A stretch of DNA of 64,000 nucleotides from an uncultured Paracoccaceae bacterium (lineage in GTDB: Bacteria; Pseudomonadota; Alphaproteobacteria; Rhodobacterales; Rhodobacteraceae): the NCBI GenBank assembly GCA_947498985.1, contig CANMMF010000004.1, forward strand, positions 62,001 through 126,000, in the 5' to 3' direction. The notes below the pieces were generated by a model. The model was not told the DNA's origin and made no database searches. It saw only the letters and a list, made by a program, of their open reading frames with translations. This document shows positions 26,235 to 34,725 of this stretch, piece by piece. A program made the translations under genes and the position numbers. Positions within the stretch are counted from its first letter, which is position 1; each line of letters opens with the position of its first letter.

Positions 26235-27020
26235 ATGCGCATTCTCATCACCAATGACGACGGCATCAACGCGCCCGGGCTGAAGGTGCTCGACACCATC
26301 GCGCGCGCTTTGGCGGGTCCGGACGGAGAGGTCTGGACCGTGGCCCCGGCCTTCGAGCAATCCGGCGTCGGGCATTGCATCTCCTACACCCATCCCACGA
26401 TGATCGCCGAGATGGGGCCGCGCCGTTTCGCCGCCGAAGGCAGCCCCGCCGATTGTGTGCTGGCGGGCCTGCATGACGTGCTGAAGGACACGCCGCCCGA
26501 TCTGGTGCTCTCAGGCGTGAACCGGGGCAACAATTCGGCCGAGAACACGCTTTATTCCGGCACCATCGGCGGCGCCATCGAAGCGGCGCTGCAGGGGCTG
26601 CCCGCCATCGCGCTGTCGCAATATTACGGCCCCGACAATGCCGGGAGCGACAACCCGTTCGAGGCCGCCGCCGCGCATGGCGAGGCCGTGATCCGCCGGA
26701 TCCTTGCCGCCGATCCGCCCGAGCAGGACGGCTACCGGCTGTTTTACAACGTGAATTTCCCGCCGGTGCCTGGCGATAAGGTGCAGGGCACGCGGCTCGC
26801 CCCGCAGGGGCTGCGGCGCGGCACATATTTCACCGTGGAGCCGCAGATGGCGCCGTCGGGGCGCCGGTTCCTCTGGGTGCGCGGTGGCGACCAGCGGGCG
26901 GAGACCGCACCGGGCTCGGACGCCGATGTGAACCTCAAAGGCTATATCTCGGTCACGCCGATGCGCGCGGACCTGACCGCGCAGGACGCGCTCGAGACGC
27001 TGAAAGACGCGTTTTCATGA
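26235..27020 (+). CDS. surE: 5'/3'-nucleotidase SurE
   Basis: 261 aa. Survival protein that dephosphorylates nucleoside monophosphates. Metal ligands are in [11 protein letters not shown] (Asp8, Asp9), Ser43 in FEQSGVGH, and the Asn in SGVNRGNN. It overlaps pcm by 4 bp (ATGA), and an nlpD-like gene follows. The order surE-pcm-nlpD is the one seen in enterobacteria, where rpoS follows; rpoS is absent here. Confidence 0.96.
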   Translation: MRILITNDDGINAPGLKVLDTIARALAGPDGEVWTVAPAFEQSGVGHCISYTHPTMIAEMGPRRFAAEGSPADCVLAGLHDVLKDTPPDLVLSGVNRGNNSAENTLYSGTIGGAIEAALQGLPAIALSQYYGPDNAGSDNPFEAAAAHGEAVIRRILAADPPEQDGYRLFYNVNFPPVPGDKVQGTRLAPQGLRRGTYFTVEPQMAPSGRRFLWVRGGDQRAETAPGSDADVNLKGYISVTPMRADLTAQDALETLKDAFS

Positions 27021-27658
27021 GTTTCGACGCCGATGCCAAGATGCAGTTCCTGTTTGCGCTGCGCTCCAAGGGGGTGACCGACAAGAAAGTGCTCGAGGCG
27101 ATGGAAAAGGTCGATCGCGGCGCGTTTGTGCAGGGCTATTTCGCCGATCGGGCCTATGAGGATATGCCGCTTCCCATCGCCTGCGGGCAGACCATCTCGC
27201 AGCCGTCGGTGGTGGCGCTGATGACCCAGGCGCTCAGGCTCACCGGTCGCGACAAGGTGCTCGAGGTCGGCACCGGTTCGGGCTATCAGGCGGCGATCCT
27301 GAGCCTGCTGGCGCGCCGGGTCTACACTGTCGACCGCCATGCCCGTCTGGTGCGCGCCGCGCGCGACGTGTTCGACAGGCTGGGGATGACCAATATCACC
27401 GCCTTTACCGCCGACGGCTCGCATGGTTTGCCCGATCAGGCGCCCTTTGACCGCATCATCGTGACCGCCGCCGCCGAAGACCCGCCCGGCCCGCTCTTGG
27501 CGCAGCTCAAGATTGGCGGTATCATGATGGTGCCGGTTGGTCAGTCCGACGCGGTGCAGAGCCTCATCCGGGTCACGCGAACCGAGACGGGCTTTGACTA
27601 TGACGAGTTGCGGCCCGTGCGTTTTGTGCCGCTGGTGGAAGGTTTGGGCAAGGACTAA
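27017..27658 (+). CDS. pcm: Protein-L-isoaspartate O-methyltransferase
   Basis: 213 aa. It repairs isoaspartyl residues using [18 protein letters not shown] near residue 55 is the substrate-binding segment. [15 protein letters not shown] near residue 80 is SAM motif I. The length is that of the family. Coupled to surE by an ATGA overlap. Confidence 0.96.
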   Translation: MSFDADAKMQFLFALRSKGVTDKKVLEAMEKVDRGAFVQGYFADRAYEDMPLPIACGQTISQPSVVALMTQALRLTGRDKVLEVGTGSGYQAAILSLLARRVYTVDRHARLVRAARDVFDRLGMTNITAFTADGSHGLPDQAPFDRIIVTAAAEDPPGPLLAQLKIGGIMMVPVGQSDAVQSLIRVTRTETGFDYDELRPVRFVPLVEGLGKD

Positions 27659-27712
27659 AGGCCCGCGAAAGATGACGTCTCATCATAAGGGACGCATTGT
27701 GAGGATATCGAG

Positions 27713-28897
27713 ATGACACGCAGAACACGCCCGATCCCCGTTTATCTGACCGCGAGCCTGATGGGCACGCTGCTTGTGTCGGCCTGTGCCGAGCCGCTGG
27801 ATTTCGACCTGCGCGGCAAGATGGGCGGCAGTGTCGACACGTCGCAGGCGGCCCGGTCGGCCACCACCGCACGGCCGCGGCCCGACAACCGGGGCATCAT
27901 TTCCTACCCGAATTACCAGGTTGCAGTGGCCAGACGCGGCGACACGATCACGGATGTGGCAGGCCGCGTCGGCCTGCCCGCATCGGAGCTGGCGCGGTTC
28001 AACGGGATCGAACTCAAAGACCCGTTGCGCGCAGGCGAGGTCATCGCGCTTCCCCGGCGCGTGGCAGAGCCCTCACCGGCCACGGGCGCCCGCACCACCG
28101 GGCCGATCCGGCCCACCGCCGATGTGGACGTGACCACGCTGGCCGCGGGCGCCATCGAGCGCGCCGCCCCCACCCCGGCGCGGGTCGCGGACGTCTCCGG
28201 CGTGGAGCCGGTGCGCCACAAGGTGTCGCGCGGCGAGACCGCCTTCACCATCGCGCGGCTCTACAATGTGAGCCCGCGCAGCCTGGCCGAGTGGAACGGG
28301 CTCGACAGCGATTTCACCCTGCGCGAAGGCCAGTTCCTGTTGATCCCGGTGGCCGCCGCGCCCGCGCGGGTCGCGGCCCCCGATGCCCGGGTGATCGAGC
28401 CCGGGGCCGGGTCGCCGACACCGGTGCCTCCATCGGCGGCGCGGCCCCTGCCGGCAGAGACGCTGCCGCCCGCCAACACCGCCCAGCAGGTCGAGGAAAA
28501 GCCCGAACCGGTGGCCGATATCGGTCAGGCCAGTCCGGCAGCCAGCAATGCCGCGATGGTCATGCCGGTGAGCGGCAGCATCATCCGCGAATACGCCAAG
28601 GGCCGCAACGAGGGCATCGACATATCGGCGCCCGCAGGCACCGCGGTCAAGGCGGCGGCCTCGGGCCAGGTGGCGGCGGTCACGAAGAACACCGAGAACA
28701 TCACGATTGTGGTGATCAAGCACCCCGATGACGTGCTGTCGATCTACACCCATCTCGACAATCTCTCGATCAAGAAGGGCGACGCGGTGAGCCGCGGCCA
28801 GAGCATCGGCAAGGTCCGCGCGGGCAGCCCGTCCTTCCTGCATTTCGAAGTGCGCAAAGGCTTCGACAGCGTCGATCCGATGGGCTATCTGCAATAG
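27713..28897 (+). CDS. nlpD: NlpD-like lipoprotein with two LysM domains and a degenerate M23 domain
   Basis: 394 aa. The N-terminal signal ends in the lipobox LVSAC, so Cys25 is the lipidated residue. LysM domains span about residues 69-114 and 168-212, joined by Pro/Ala-rich linkers. The M23/LytM domain covers 283-394. The first zinc ligand is replaced (RNEGIDIS, Asn299 instead of His), while YTHLD and LHFEVRKG remain. As in E. coli NlpD, the domain is probably not a peptidase but activates an amidase for cell separation. It follows pcm by 54 bp. Confidence 0.9.
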   Translation: MTRRTRPIPVYLTASLMGTLLVSACAEPLDFDLRGKMGGSVDTSQAARSATTARPRPDNRGIISYPNYQVAVARRGDTITDVAGRVGLPASELARFNGIELKDPLRAGEVIALPRRVAEPSPATGARTTGPIRPTADVDVTTLAAGAIERAAPTPARVADVSGVEPVRHKVSRGETAFTIARLYNVSPRSLAEWNGLDSDFTLREGQFLLIPVAAAPARVAAPDARVIEPGAGSPTPVPPSAARPLPAETLPPANTAQQVEEKPEPVADIGQASPAASNAAMVMPVSGSIIREYAKGRNEGIDISAPAGTAVKAAASGQVAAVTKNTENITIVVIKHPDDVLSIYTHLDNLSIKKGDAVSRGQSIGKVRAGSPSFLHFEVRKGFDSVDPMGYLQ

Positions 28898-29530
28898 GCC
28901 CGTCGCGAACAGACCGGTCGCGGCGGTTTGCATGTGGCGCGTTTGAGTGCTGGCGGCGGATGCAGGCTGCGGGAGCCTGACGTCCTTGATCTGCAGGCGC
29001 TGTCCCTTGCGTGGGATCCGCCTTGACCGGATGCCGGATCGTGCCAGCAACAGACCAATTCCGGCACTCAGAGACGTGCAGGCGTGGCGCAGGCCCGCAG
29101 CCCGTCGACCCGCCGCGCAGCGTCAAGCGAGCTACGGGGCACACGGAACGTGCGGCGAGGTGCGCCGCGTTATCCGTGCGGGCGTCCGGCAGTCAGACAC
29201 TCCACAGGGTCAGGCACGTCTCCTCGCGGCAATGATCTGCGTGGAGGGTCATGCCGGGGCAATGCCGGGTCTGATGGCGCCTCGATGCATCGGTGGCGCG
29301 ATTGAACCCTGCGCCACTCTCCTCTTGGCCATGCCCTCTTCGCCCGTGACGTTGAAATCGGTCACTGCAGGCAGATAATGGCGGCCTTCGTTCAGGCCAA
29401 TCGCGTCAAGCCCCTGATCTGCAAGCACGACAGCCGACCATCGGCATGAAAGGCTCCGGACCAGCCCGGAATAGCGTCACGGGCCATTCCGCGAGACCGG
29501 CCATGTTGCTGCCAACCGACCCCAATCCGC
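28898..29530. other. 633-bp gap with a possible gene remnant
   Basis: I find no intact gene here. On the minus strand between about 29440 and 29250 a reading frame gives LADQGLDAIGLNEGRHYLPA, then VTDFNVTGEEGMAK, which looks like real protein sequence but has no plausible start and soon loses sense. It may be the decayed end of a gene. I cannot name the family. The rest shows nothing. Confidence 0.35.
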
Positions 29531-30685
29531 CTACTGGTTCGCCCGCTCCAGACGCCGGTACTCGGCCACGTTGGCGTTGTGCTCGTCCAGCGTGACGGCG
29601 AAGTTGTGCCCGTCCGAAGGATCCAGCGTCTTCGCCACGAAGAAGAGATACTCCGCCCCCGACGGGTTCAGCGCCGCCTCGATGGAGGCGCGGCCCGGGT
29701 TGGCGATGGGGGTCGGCGGCAGCCCGTCGATCACATAGGTGTTGTAGGGCGTGGCCCCGCGCAGCTCGGACTGGCGCAGGCCGCGGCCCAGCGGCCCCTC
29801 CCCCTTGGTGATGCCGTAGATCACCGTCGGGTCGGTCTGCAGCCGCATGCCGCGGTCGAGGCGGTTGGCAAAGACCGCCGCCACGTCAAAACGCTCCTGC
29901 GCATTGCCGGTCTCCTTCTCGACGATGGAGGCCAGGATCAGCGCCTCTTCGGGGCTCTCCAGCGGCACGTCGTCGGCGCGGTTGGCCCAGGCCTCGGCCA
30001 GAATGACCTCCTGCGCGCGCTGCATGCGCTCGATCAGCGCGGCCCGCGTGTCGCCGGGGCCGATCTCGTAGCTGTCGGGCGCGAGGCTGCCCTCGGGCGG
30101 CACCTCGACCTCGCCCTTTAGCACGTCGATCTGGCCCAGCTCCTCGACCACCTGCCAGCTGGTCACGCCCTCGGCCAGCGCCACGCGATACCGCGTGTCG
30201 GACCGGTCCTTGACCGCCGTGTAGACCTCGGGCGTCTCATCGGTGGCAGGGTTGAACTCCGCGCGTTCCTCGAACCGCCCGGAGGCCGGGTCTAGCTCGC
30301 GTACTTCCACCAGCATCCGGGTGATGCCGACGCGGTAGACCACCTCCGTGCCGCAGGTCGAGGCGCCGCCGCGGGTGATCACATCGACAATCTCGGCCAT
30401 CGACGCGCCTTCGGGCACCAGATAGCTGCCCGCCTTCAACGCCTGCGAACGGTCGGAATAATCGGCGCCCAGCCGGAACAGCGACGCGCTGCGCACCGCC
30501 CCCTGCTCGGAGAGGTTTTCGGACACCCGGCTCATGGTGGAGCCGCGCGGCACCTCAAGGCAGATCGGCGCATCCAGAGGCCCTTCGGCGGTGTATTCGT
30601 TCTGCGCCCAGAGCAGCGCCCCGCCAAAGAGGAAAATGCCGACCAGCATCAGGGTCAGCGCGTTCGACGCAATATGTCGCCACAT
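29531..30685 (-). CDS. mltG: Endolytic murein transglycosylase MltG
   Basis: 384 aa. One N-terminal membrane span (LTLMLVGIFLFGGALLWA), a LysM-like part, then the YceG catalytic domain. The predicted catalytic Glu256 lies in ASIVEKETG, followed by ANRLDRGMRLQTDPTVIYG and PYNTYVIDGLPPTPIANPG, all family hallmarks. It cleaves nascent glycan strands at the inner membrane. It lies 4 bp after fabF in the same direction, an arrangement usual in this order. Confidence 0.96.
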   Translation of the reverse strand: MWRHIASNALTLMLVGIFLFGGALLWAQNEYTAEGPLDAPICLEVPRGSTMSRVSENLSEQGAVRSASLFRLGADYSDRSQALKAGSYLVPEGASMAEIVDVITRGGASTCGTEVVYRVGITRMLVEVRELDPASGRFEERAEFNPATDETPEVYTAVKDRSDTRYRVALAEGVTSWQVVEELGQIDVLKGEVEVPPEGSLAPDSYEIGPGDTRAALIERMQRAQEVILAEAWANRADDVPLESPEEALILASIVEKETGNAQERFDVAAVFANRLDRGMRLQTDPTVIYGITKGEGPLGRGLRQSELRGATPYNTYVIDGLPPTPIANPGRASIEAALNPSGAEYLFFVAKTLDPSDGHNFAVTLDEHNANVAEYRRLERANQ

Positions 30686-30689
30686 GGGC

Positions 30690-31952
30690 TTAGCTCGCTT
30701 TCCCGAAGATCACGCTGGCATTGGTGCCGCCAAAGCCAAAACTGTTGGACAGCGCGTGGGTGATCTCGCGTTCGCGCTTGGCGTTGGGGGCGAGATCGAT
30801 GGGGCTGTCCACCGCCGGATTGTCGAGGTTGATCGTCGGCGGGGCCACCTGGTCGCGGATCGCGAGGATCGAGAACACCGCCTCGATGGCGCCTGCCGCG
30901 CCCAGCAGATGGCCGGTTGCGGATTTGGTCGAGGACATGGTGGCTTTGCCCGCCGCATCGCCCAGCAGCCGCGCCACGGCACCAAGCTCGATCGTGTCCG
31001 CCATGGTCGAGGTGCCATGCGCGTTGATGTAGTCGATATCCGCAGGCGCCAGCCCGGCATCCTTCAGCGCCGCCCGCATCGAGCGCTCGCCTCCCTCGCC
31101 ATCCTCGGAAGGCGCGGTGATGTGATAGGCGTCCCCCGACAGCCCGTAGCCGCAGACCTCGGCATAGATCTTTGCACCGCGGGCCTTTGCGTGCTCGTAT
31201 TCCTCCAGCACGACGATGCCCGCGCCTTCCCCCATCACAAACCCGTCGCGATCCGCGTCATAAGGCCGGCTGGCCTTGGTCGGATCGTCGCCGCGCTTGG
31301 TGCTGAGCGCCTTGCAGGCGTTGAACCCGGCAATCCCGATCTCCGAGATCGCGGCCTCCGCGCCACCGGCCACCATCACATCCGCATCGCCGTATTTGAT
31401 CATCCGCGCCGCGTCGCCGATGGCATGGGCGCCGGTCGAACAGGCGGTGACCACCGAATGGTTCGGGCCCTTGAAGCCGTATTTGATGCTGACATTGCCC
31501 GAGATCAGATTGATCAGTGCGCCGGGGATGAAGAACGGCGACACCCGCCGCGGCCCCTTGTCGCGAATGAGATAGGCGGTCTCGGCAATCGAGTTGAGCC
31601 CGCCGATGCCGGAGCCGATCATCACGCCGGTGCGCTCGCGGCTGGCCTCGTCCTCGGGCTCCCACCCGGCATCGCGCACCGCCTGCATGGCGGCGGCCAC
31701 GCCGTAGAGGATGAAGTCATCCACCTTGCGCTGCTCTTTCTTGTCGAGCCAGTCATCGGGGTTGAACGTGCCATCGCTGCCATCGCCCTGCGGCACTTCG
31801 CAGGCATAGGTGGTGGCCAGATGGCTGGCATCGAACTTGGAGATGGTGCCGGCCCCGGACTGCCCGTCCAGCAACCGTGCCCAGGTTTCCTCAACCCCGC
31901 AGGCCAGCGGCGTGACCAGCCCCAGACCTGTAACCACAACGCGACGTGCCAT
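30690..31952 (-). CDS. fabF: 3-oxoacyl-ACP synthase II
   Basis: 420 aa. Condensing enzyme of fatty-acid elongation. The catalytic triad is Cys171 (VTACSTGAHA), His312 (NAHGTSTMADT) and His348 with Lys343 (STKSATGHLLGAAG). AAGGGAG lies upstream of the ATG. mltG follows directly. acpP, which usually precedes fabF, is not next to it here: the upstream 169 bp contain a partial palindromic repeat and then a glycosyltransferase-like gene. Confidence 0.97.
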   Translation of the reverse strand: MARRVVVTGLGLVTPLACGVEETWARLLDGQSGAGTISKFDASHLATTYACEVPQGDGSDGTFNPDDWLDKKEQRKVDDFILYGVAAAMQAVRDAGWEPEDEASRERTGVMIGSGIGGLNSIAETAYLIRDKGPRRVSPFFIPGALINLISGNVSIKYGFKGPNHSVVTACSTGAHAIGDAARMIKYGDADVMVAGGAEAAISEIGIAGFNACKALSTKRGDDPTKASRPYDADRDGFVMGEGAGIVVLEEYEHAKARGAKIYAEVCGYGLSGDAYHITAPSEDGEGGERSMRAALKDAGLAPADIDYINAHGTSTMADTIELGAVARLLGDAAGKATMSSTKSATGHLLGAAGAIEAVFSILAIRDQVAPPTINLDNPAVDSPIDLAPNAKREREITHALSNSFGFGGTNASVIFGKAS

Positions 31953-32069
31953 GGCTCTGCTCCCTTATATGGCTCTTTGACCGCTCATACCGCGAAGGGC
32001 CGCAAAGGGGCAAGAGCGCGCCGCGCCTCCAAGCAACAGCGCGCCAAAGCTGTCCTGCGACCTAGAAAC

Positions 32070-32120
32070 CCTCGGGCGGGTCGCCTCTGGCGGTGGGGCA
32101 GCGCCGCCCGGGTGCCGCCG
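32070..32120 (+). repeat. Partial copy of the intergenic palindromic element (copy F)
   Basis: CGCCTCTGGCGG and GGGGCAGCGCCGCCC resemble the middle and left modules of the copy at 62644-62773, without the A/T-rich tail. Located in the fabF upstream gap. Confidence 0.35.
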
Positions 32121-32121
32121 C

Positions 32122-32919
32122 TTACGCCCAGTCGGCGCCCAGATCGGCGCGCGCGCGGTCGACCCAGTGGTCCTGCAGCCAGGCGCAGGGCTTCGACCGG
32201 CGGATGACCGACCCTGTGTAGCCGCCAATCGCTTCGGGCATTTTCGGGCGGCCATGAAAACACACGACACGGGCGTCGGCCGGCAAACGCGGCGGGCGAA
32301 GATAATTGCCCGGAAACGGGTTGCAATCATACTTGAAGGACACCACCCAATCGTCTGGAATATAGGTAAAAACGCCGTTCTCCATGGCCTTGTGCGAGGT
32401 GTAGCGCTGCTCCGATCCGCGTGCGCGCTCGACCTCTTCGTAAGGGTTCGTGGCCAGATCCTCGTAGAGAAACCGGTGCAGGTCCGGGTCGAACCGGAAA
32501 ACCGATCCGTGCCCGGTGGGCCGGCCCTTGCGCTTTTCGGTCCAGTCGTGGCGCATCGCCACGGTGCCCGGCGCCAGATCGTGGATCGCGTCCAGCCCGC
32601 CGGTGATCACCACATCAAGATCGAAGCCCAGCACCGGCCCGTCGAGATCGGGCACCAGACCGGGGCGGAACAGCGACACCTTGCGCATCGCGCCTTGCCT
32701 GTTGGCCACCGCCAGCGCCGCCGCCATCGGTTCGGCAAAAGGCTCCACCGGCAGGTCCAGCACTTCGATATCGGGATGCAGCCCTTCGGTGACCTCGGTC
32801 ATGCAGAAAAACCGCACCGGCCGCGCCATGTTGCGCCGCACCCCGGAATAGAGCCGGTTGACATATTCCGGCCCGAAGAGCGTGCCCCACTTGATGCACA
32901 TGATATTGGCCTGTTTCAT
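32122..32919 (-). CDS. Glycosyltransferase-like protein
   Basis: 265 aa. The N-terminus MKQANIMCIKWGTLFG is followed by VLGFDLDVVITGGLD near residue 95, a DxD-type motif of GT-A enzymes that bind metal and nucleotide-sugar. RPVRFFCMTE and VVCFHGRPKMPEAI are further conserved-looking segments. ATG 32919 is preferred to the GTG at 32937 because AAGGGAG lies 6 bp upstream. No membrane span. The fold is inferred from the motif; donor and acceptor are unknown. It diverges from rsgA across 236 bp. Confidence 0.65.
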   Translation of the reverse strand: MKQANIMCIKWGTLFGPEYVNRLYSGVRRNMARPVRFFCMTEVTEGLHPDIEVLDLPVEPFAEPMAAALAVANRQGAMRKVSLFRPGLVPDLDGPVLGFDLDVVITGGLDAIHDLAPGTVAMRHDWTEKRKGRPTGHGSVFRFDPDLHRFLYEDLATNPYEEVERARGSEQRYTSHKAMENGVFTYIPDDWVVSFKYDCNPFPGNYLRPPRLPADARVVCFHGRPKMPEAIGGYTGSVIRRSKPCAWLQDHWVDRARADLGADWA

Positions 32920-33155
32920 CGCGCGCTCCCTTGCCACCGCCCGCCTTTAGCAAGCGCGACCTGCATTTGCCAGCCGGGCTTGCGCCGACGGCCCGCGCGC
33001 CCTATCCTGCGCCTGTACCGGAACCGGAGGGTTTATGGAGATTGTCTCCCCCATCCGGGCAGCCAAGGCCTGAGCCAGACCTGCCCGATTGAACGGCCCG
33101 CCCCCGCGCTGAGGCGCAGCGGCGCAATTCTGCTGTTTTCCGGAGACATCCCGAA

Positions 33156-34196
33156 GTGACAACCTATACCCTTGCCGATCTTGGATGGTCGGCCTCTTTC
33201 GCGCGGCAGACCGCCGCTCTCGATCCCGACCAAAGCCTGACCCCGGCGCGCATCACCGAGCTGCATCGCGACCGGCTGATGGTGCTGACCGAGGCCGGGC
33301 CCGCCCGGCTGATCCCCACCGATCTGGCGGCGTCCTATGCGGTGGGCGACTGGGTGCTGAGCGACGGCACCCATGCGCAGCATCGCCTCGAGCCTGCCAC
33401 CGATCTGGCGCGCCGCGCGGCGGGCGAAACCGTGGCCCGCCAGCGCATCGCCGCCAATATGGACAGCATCGCCATCGTGACCAGCTGCAATGCAGATTTC
33501 AATCTGGCCCGGATCGAGCGGTACCTGTCGCTGATCCTGTCCTCGGGGGCGATCCCGCTTGTGGTGCTGACCCGCGCCGACGAAACCGACGACACCCGCC
33601 CCTATCTGCGCAAGTCCGAACAATTGTCGCCGCTGGTCATCGCTTTGGCGGTCGACGCGCGCGATGCCGAGGACGCCCGCCGGCTGGAGCCCTGGTGCAA
33701 ATCCGGCCAGACACTGGCGCTTGTGGGCTCGTCTGGGGTCGGCAAGACCACGTTGCGCAACGCGCTTTGCGGTGACGCGGCCGAGACCGCGGGCATTCGC
33801 GAGGATGACGCGCGCGGGCGGCACACCACCACCTTTCGCGCGATGCGCCCGACGCTGGCGGGGGGATGGCTCATCGACACACCCGGCATGCGCGAGTTGC
33901 AACTGACCGGCGCCGAGGACGGCATCGCGCAGCTTTTCGGGGATTTCGAGGAGATCGCGCAGGCTTGCCGCTTCCGCGACTGCGCGCATGACACCGAACC
34001 GGGCTGCGCGATCCGCGCCGCGGTTGCCGCGGGCACGCTGGCGCAGGACCGGCTGGAGCGCTGGCAGAAACTGCGCCGCGAGGACGCGCGCAATTCCGAG
34101 ACGCTGAGCGAAGCGCGTGGCCGCGCCAGACGCTTCGGCAAGGTGGTCAAGGAAGCGCAGCGCGTTCGGCTCCGAAAGGAAATGCCCGGCGACTGA
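33156..34196 (+). CDS. rsgA: Ribosome small-subunit-dependent GTPase A
   Basis: 346 aa. Circularly permuted GTPase for late 30S maturation. An OB-fold lies at the N-terminus. G4-like VVLTRADE precedes the P-loop VGSSGVGKTT (about residues 192-201), and G3 is IDTPGMRE. The C-terminal zinc site reads CRFRDCAHDTEPGC. The order G4-G5-G1-G3 confirms the permutation. A long hairpin follows the stop. Confidence 0.95.
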   Translation: MTTYTLADLGWSASFARQTAALDPDQSLTPARITELHRDRLMVLTEAGPARLIPTDLAASYAVGDWVLSDGTHAQHRLEPATDLARRAAGETVARQRIAANMDSIAIVTSCNADFNLARIERYLSLILSSGAIPLVVLTRADETDDTRPYLRKSEQLSPLVIALAVDARDAEDARRLEPWCKSGQTLALVGSSGVGKTTLRNALCGDAAETAGIREDDARGRHTTTFRAMRPTLAGGWLIDTPGMRELQLTGAEDGIAQLFGDFEEIAQACRFRDCAHDTEPGCAIRAAVAAGTLAQDRLERWQKLRREDARNSETLSEARGRARRFGKVVKEAQRVRLRKEMPGD

Positions 34197-34222
34197 CGCC
34201 CCGGCGCCGCGCATCGGCCAAA

Positions 34223-34265
34223 GCAGAAAGCGGAGCCCGGCCCCCGTCGCCGGTCCGCTTTCTGC
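34223..34265 (+). terminator. Long hairpin after rsgA
   Basis: A perfect 12-bp inverted repeat, GCAGAAAGCGGA (34223-34234) and TCCGCTTTCTGC (34254-34265), with a nested 5-bp stem CCGGC/GCCGG in the loop. There is no U-run after it, so it may be a Rho-assisted terminator or an mRNA-stabilising end. Confidence 0.55.
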
Positions 34266-34356
34266 AAGCCGTATGGCCCCGATCCCGAGGCTGGCAAAGC
34301 TCCGCCGATCGCGGTGTTTCACACGTGATGGGATATTGTGCAAACGCAGCATTCTT

Positions 34357-34397
34357 GCTAACGGCGTTAGCGCTAAATTTCACTCACACGCTAAATT
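34357..34397 (+). promoter_or_regulatory. Palindrome and direct repeats before the DUF2934 gene
   Basis: GCTAAC-GGC-GTTAGC (34357-34371) overlaps the first of two CGCTAAATT direct repeats (34371-34379 and 34389-34397, 18 bp apart). They sit 15 bp before the start codon. The layout is that of an operator or activator site; the protein is unknown. Confidence 0.4.
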
Positions 34398-34411
34398 GAG
34401 GACGTGACACC

Positions 34412-34711
34412 ATGACGACCCCCCGCATCGACGACGCACAGATCGCCGAAGCCGCCTTTTTCATCTGGCTCGAAGAAGGGCAGCCCGCCGGCCGCGAGGT
34501 GGACCACTGGCTGCGCGCGCAGGACGCGCTGAGCACGCCGGTTGCAAAGCCCGCCAAGCGCAAGGCCGCGCCGAAGAAAGCCGCCGCCAAGCCTGCCGCA
34601 AAAACCGCCGCCAAGCCTGCCGCGAAAACCGCTGCCAAACCGGCTGCCAAAACCGCTGCCAAACCGAAAGCGGTCAAGCCCCGGGCTCGGAAGGCCGCGC
34701 CCAAGGCCTGA
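34412..34711 (+). CDS. DUF2934 protein with a histone-H1-like tail
   Basis: 99 aa. Residues 1-40 (IAEAAFFIWLEEGQPAGRE, then DHWLRA) are a DUF2934 motif. Residues 45-99 are almost only Lys, Ala and Pro, with three copies of KPAAKTAA encoded by 24-bp tandem units (34589-34660). The tail resembles bacterial histone-H1-like or AlgP-like domains and probably binds DNA or polyanions. An upstream palindrome and direct repeats may control it. It converges with the M20 genes. Confidence 0.8.
   Translation: MTTPRIDDAQIAEAAFFIWLEEGQPAGREVDHWLRAQDALSTPVAKPAKRKAAPKKAAAKPAAKTAAKPAAKTAAKPAAKTAAKPKAVKPRARKAAPKA
34589..34660. repeat. Three 24-bp tandem units inside the DUF2934 gene
   Basis: Units at 34589-34612, 34613-34636 and 34637-34660 encode KPAAKTAA each. 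Differences are mostly synonymous third positions. Confidence 0.85.
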
Positions 34712-34725
34712 CGCGCGCGTTTTCG

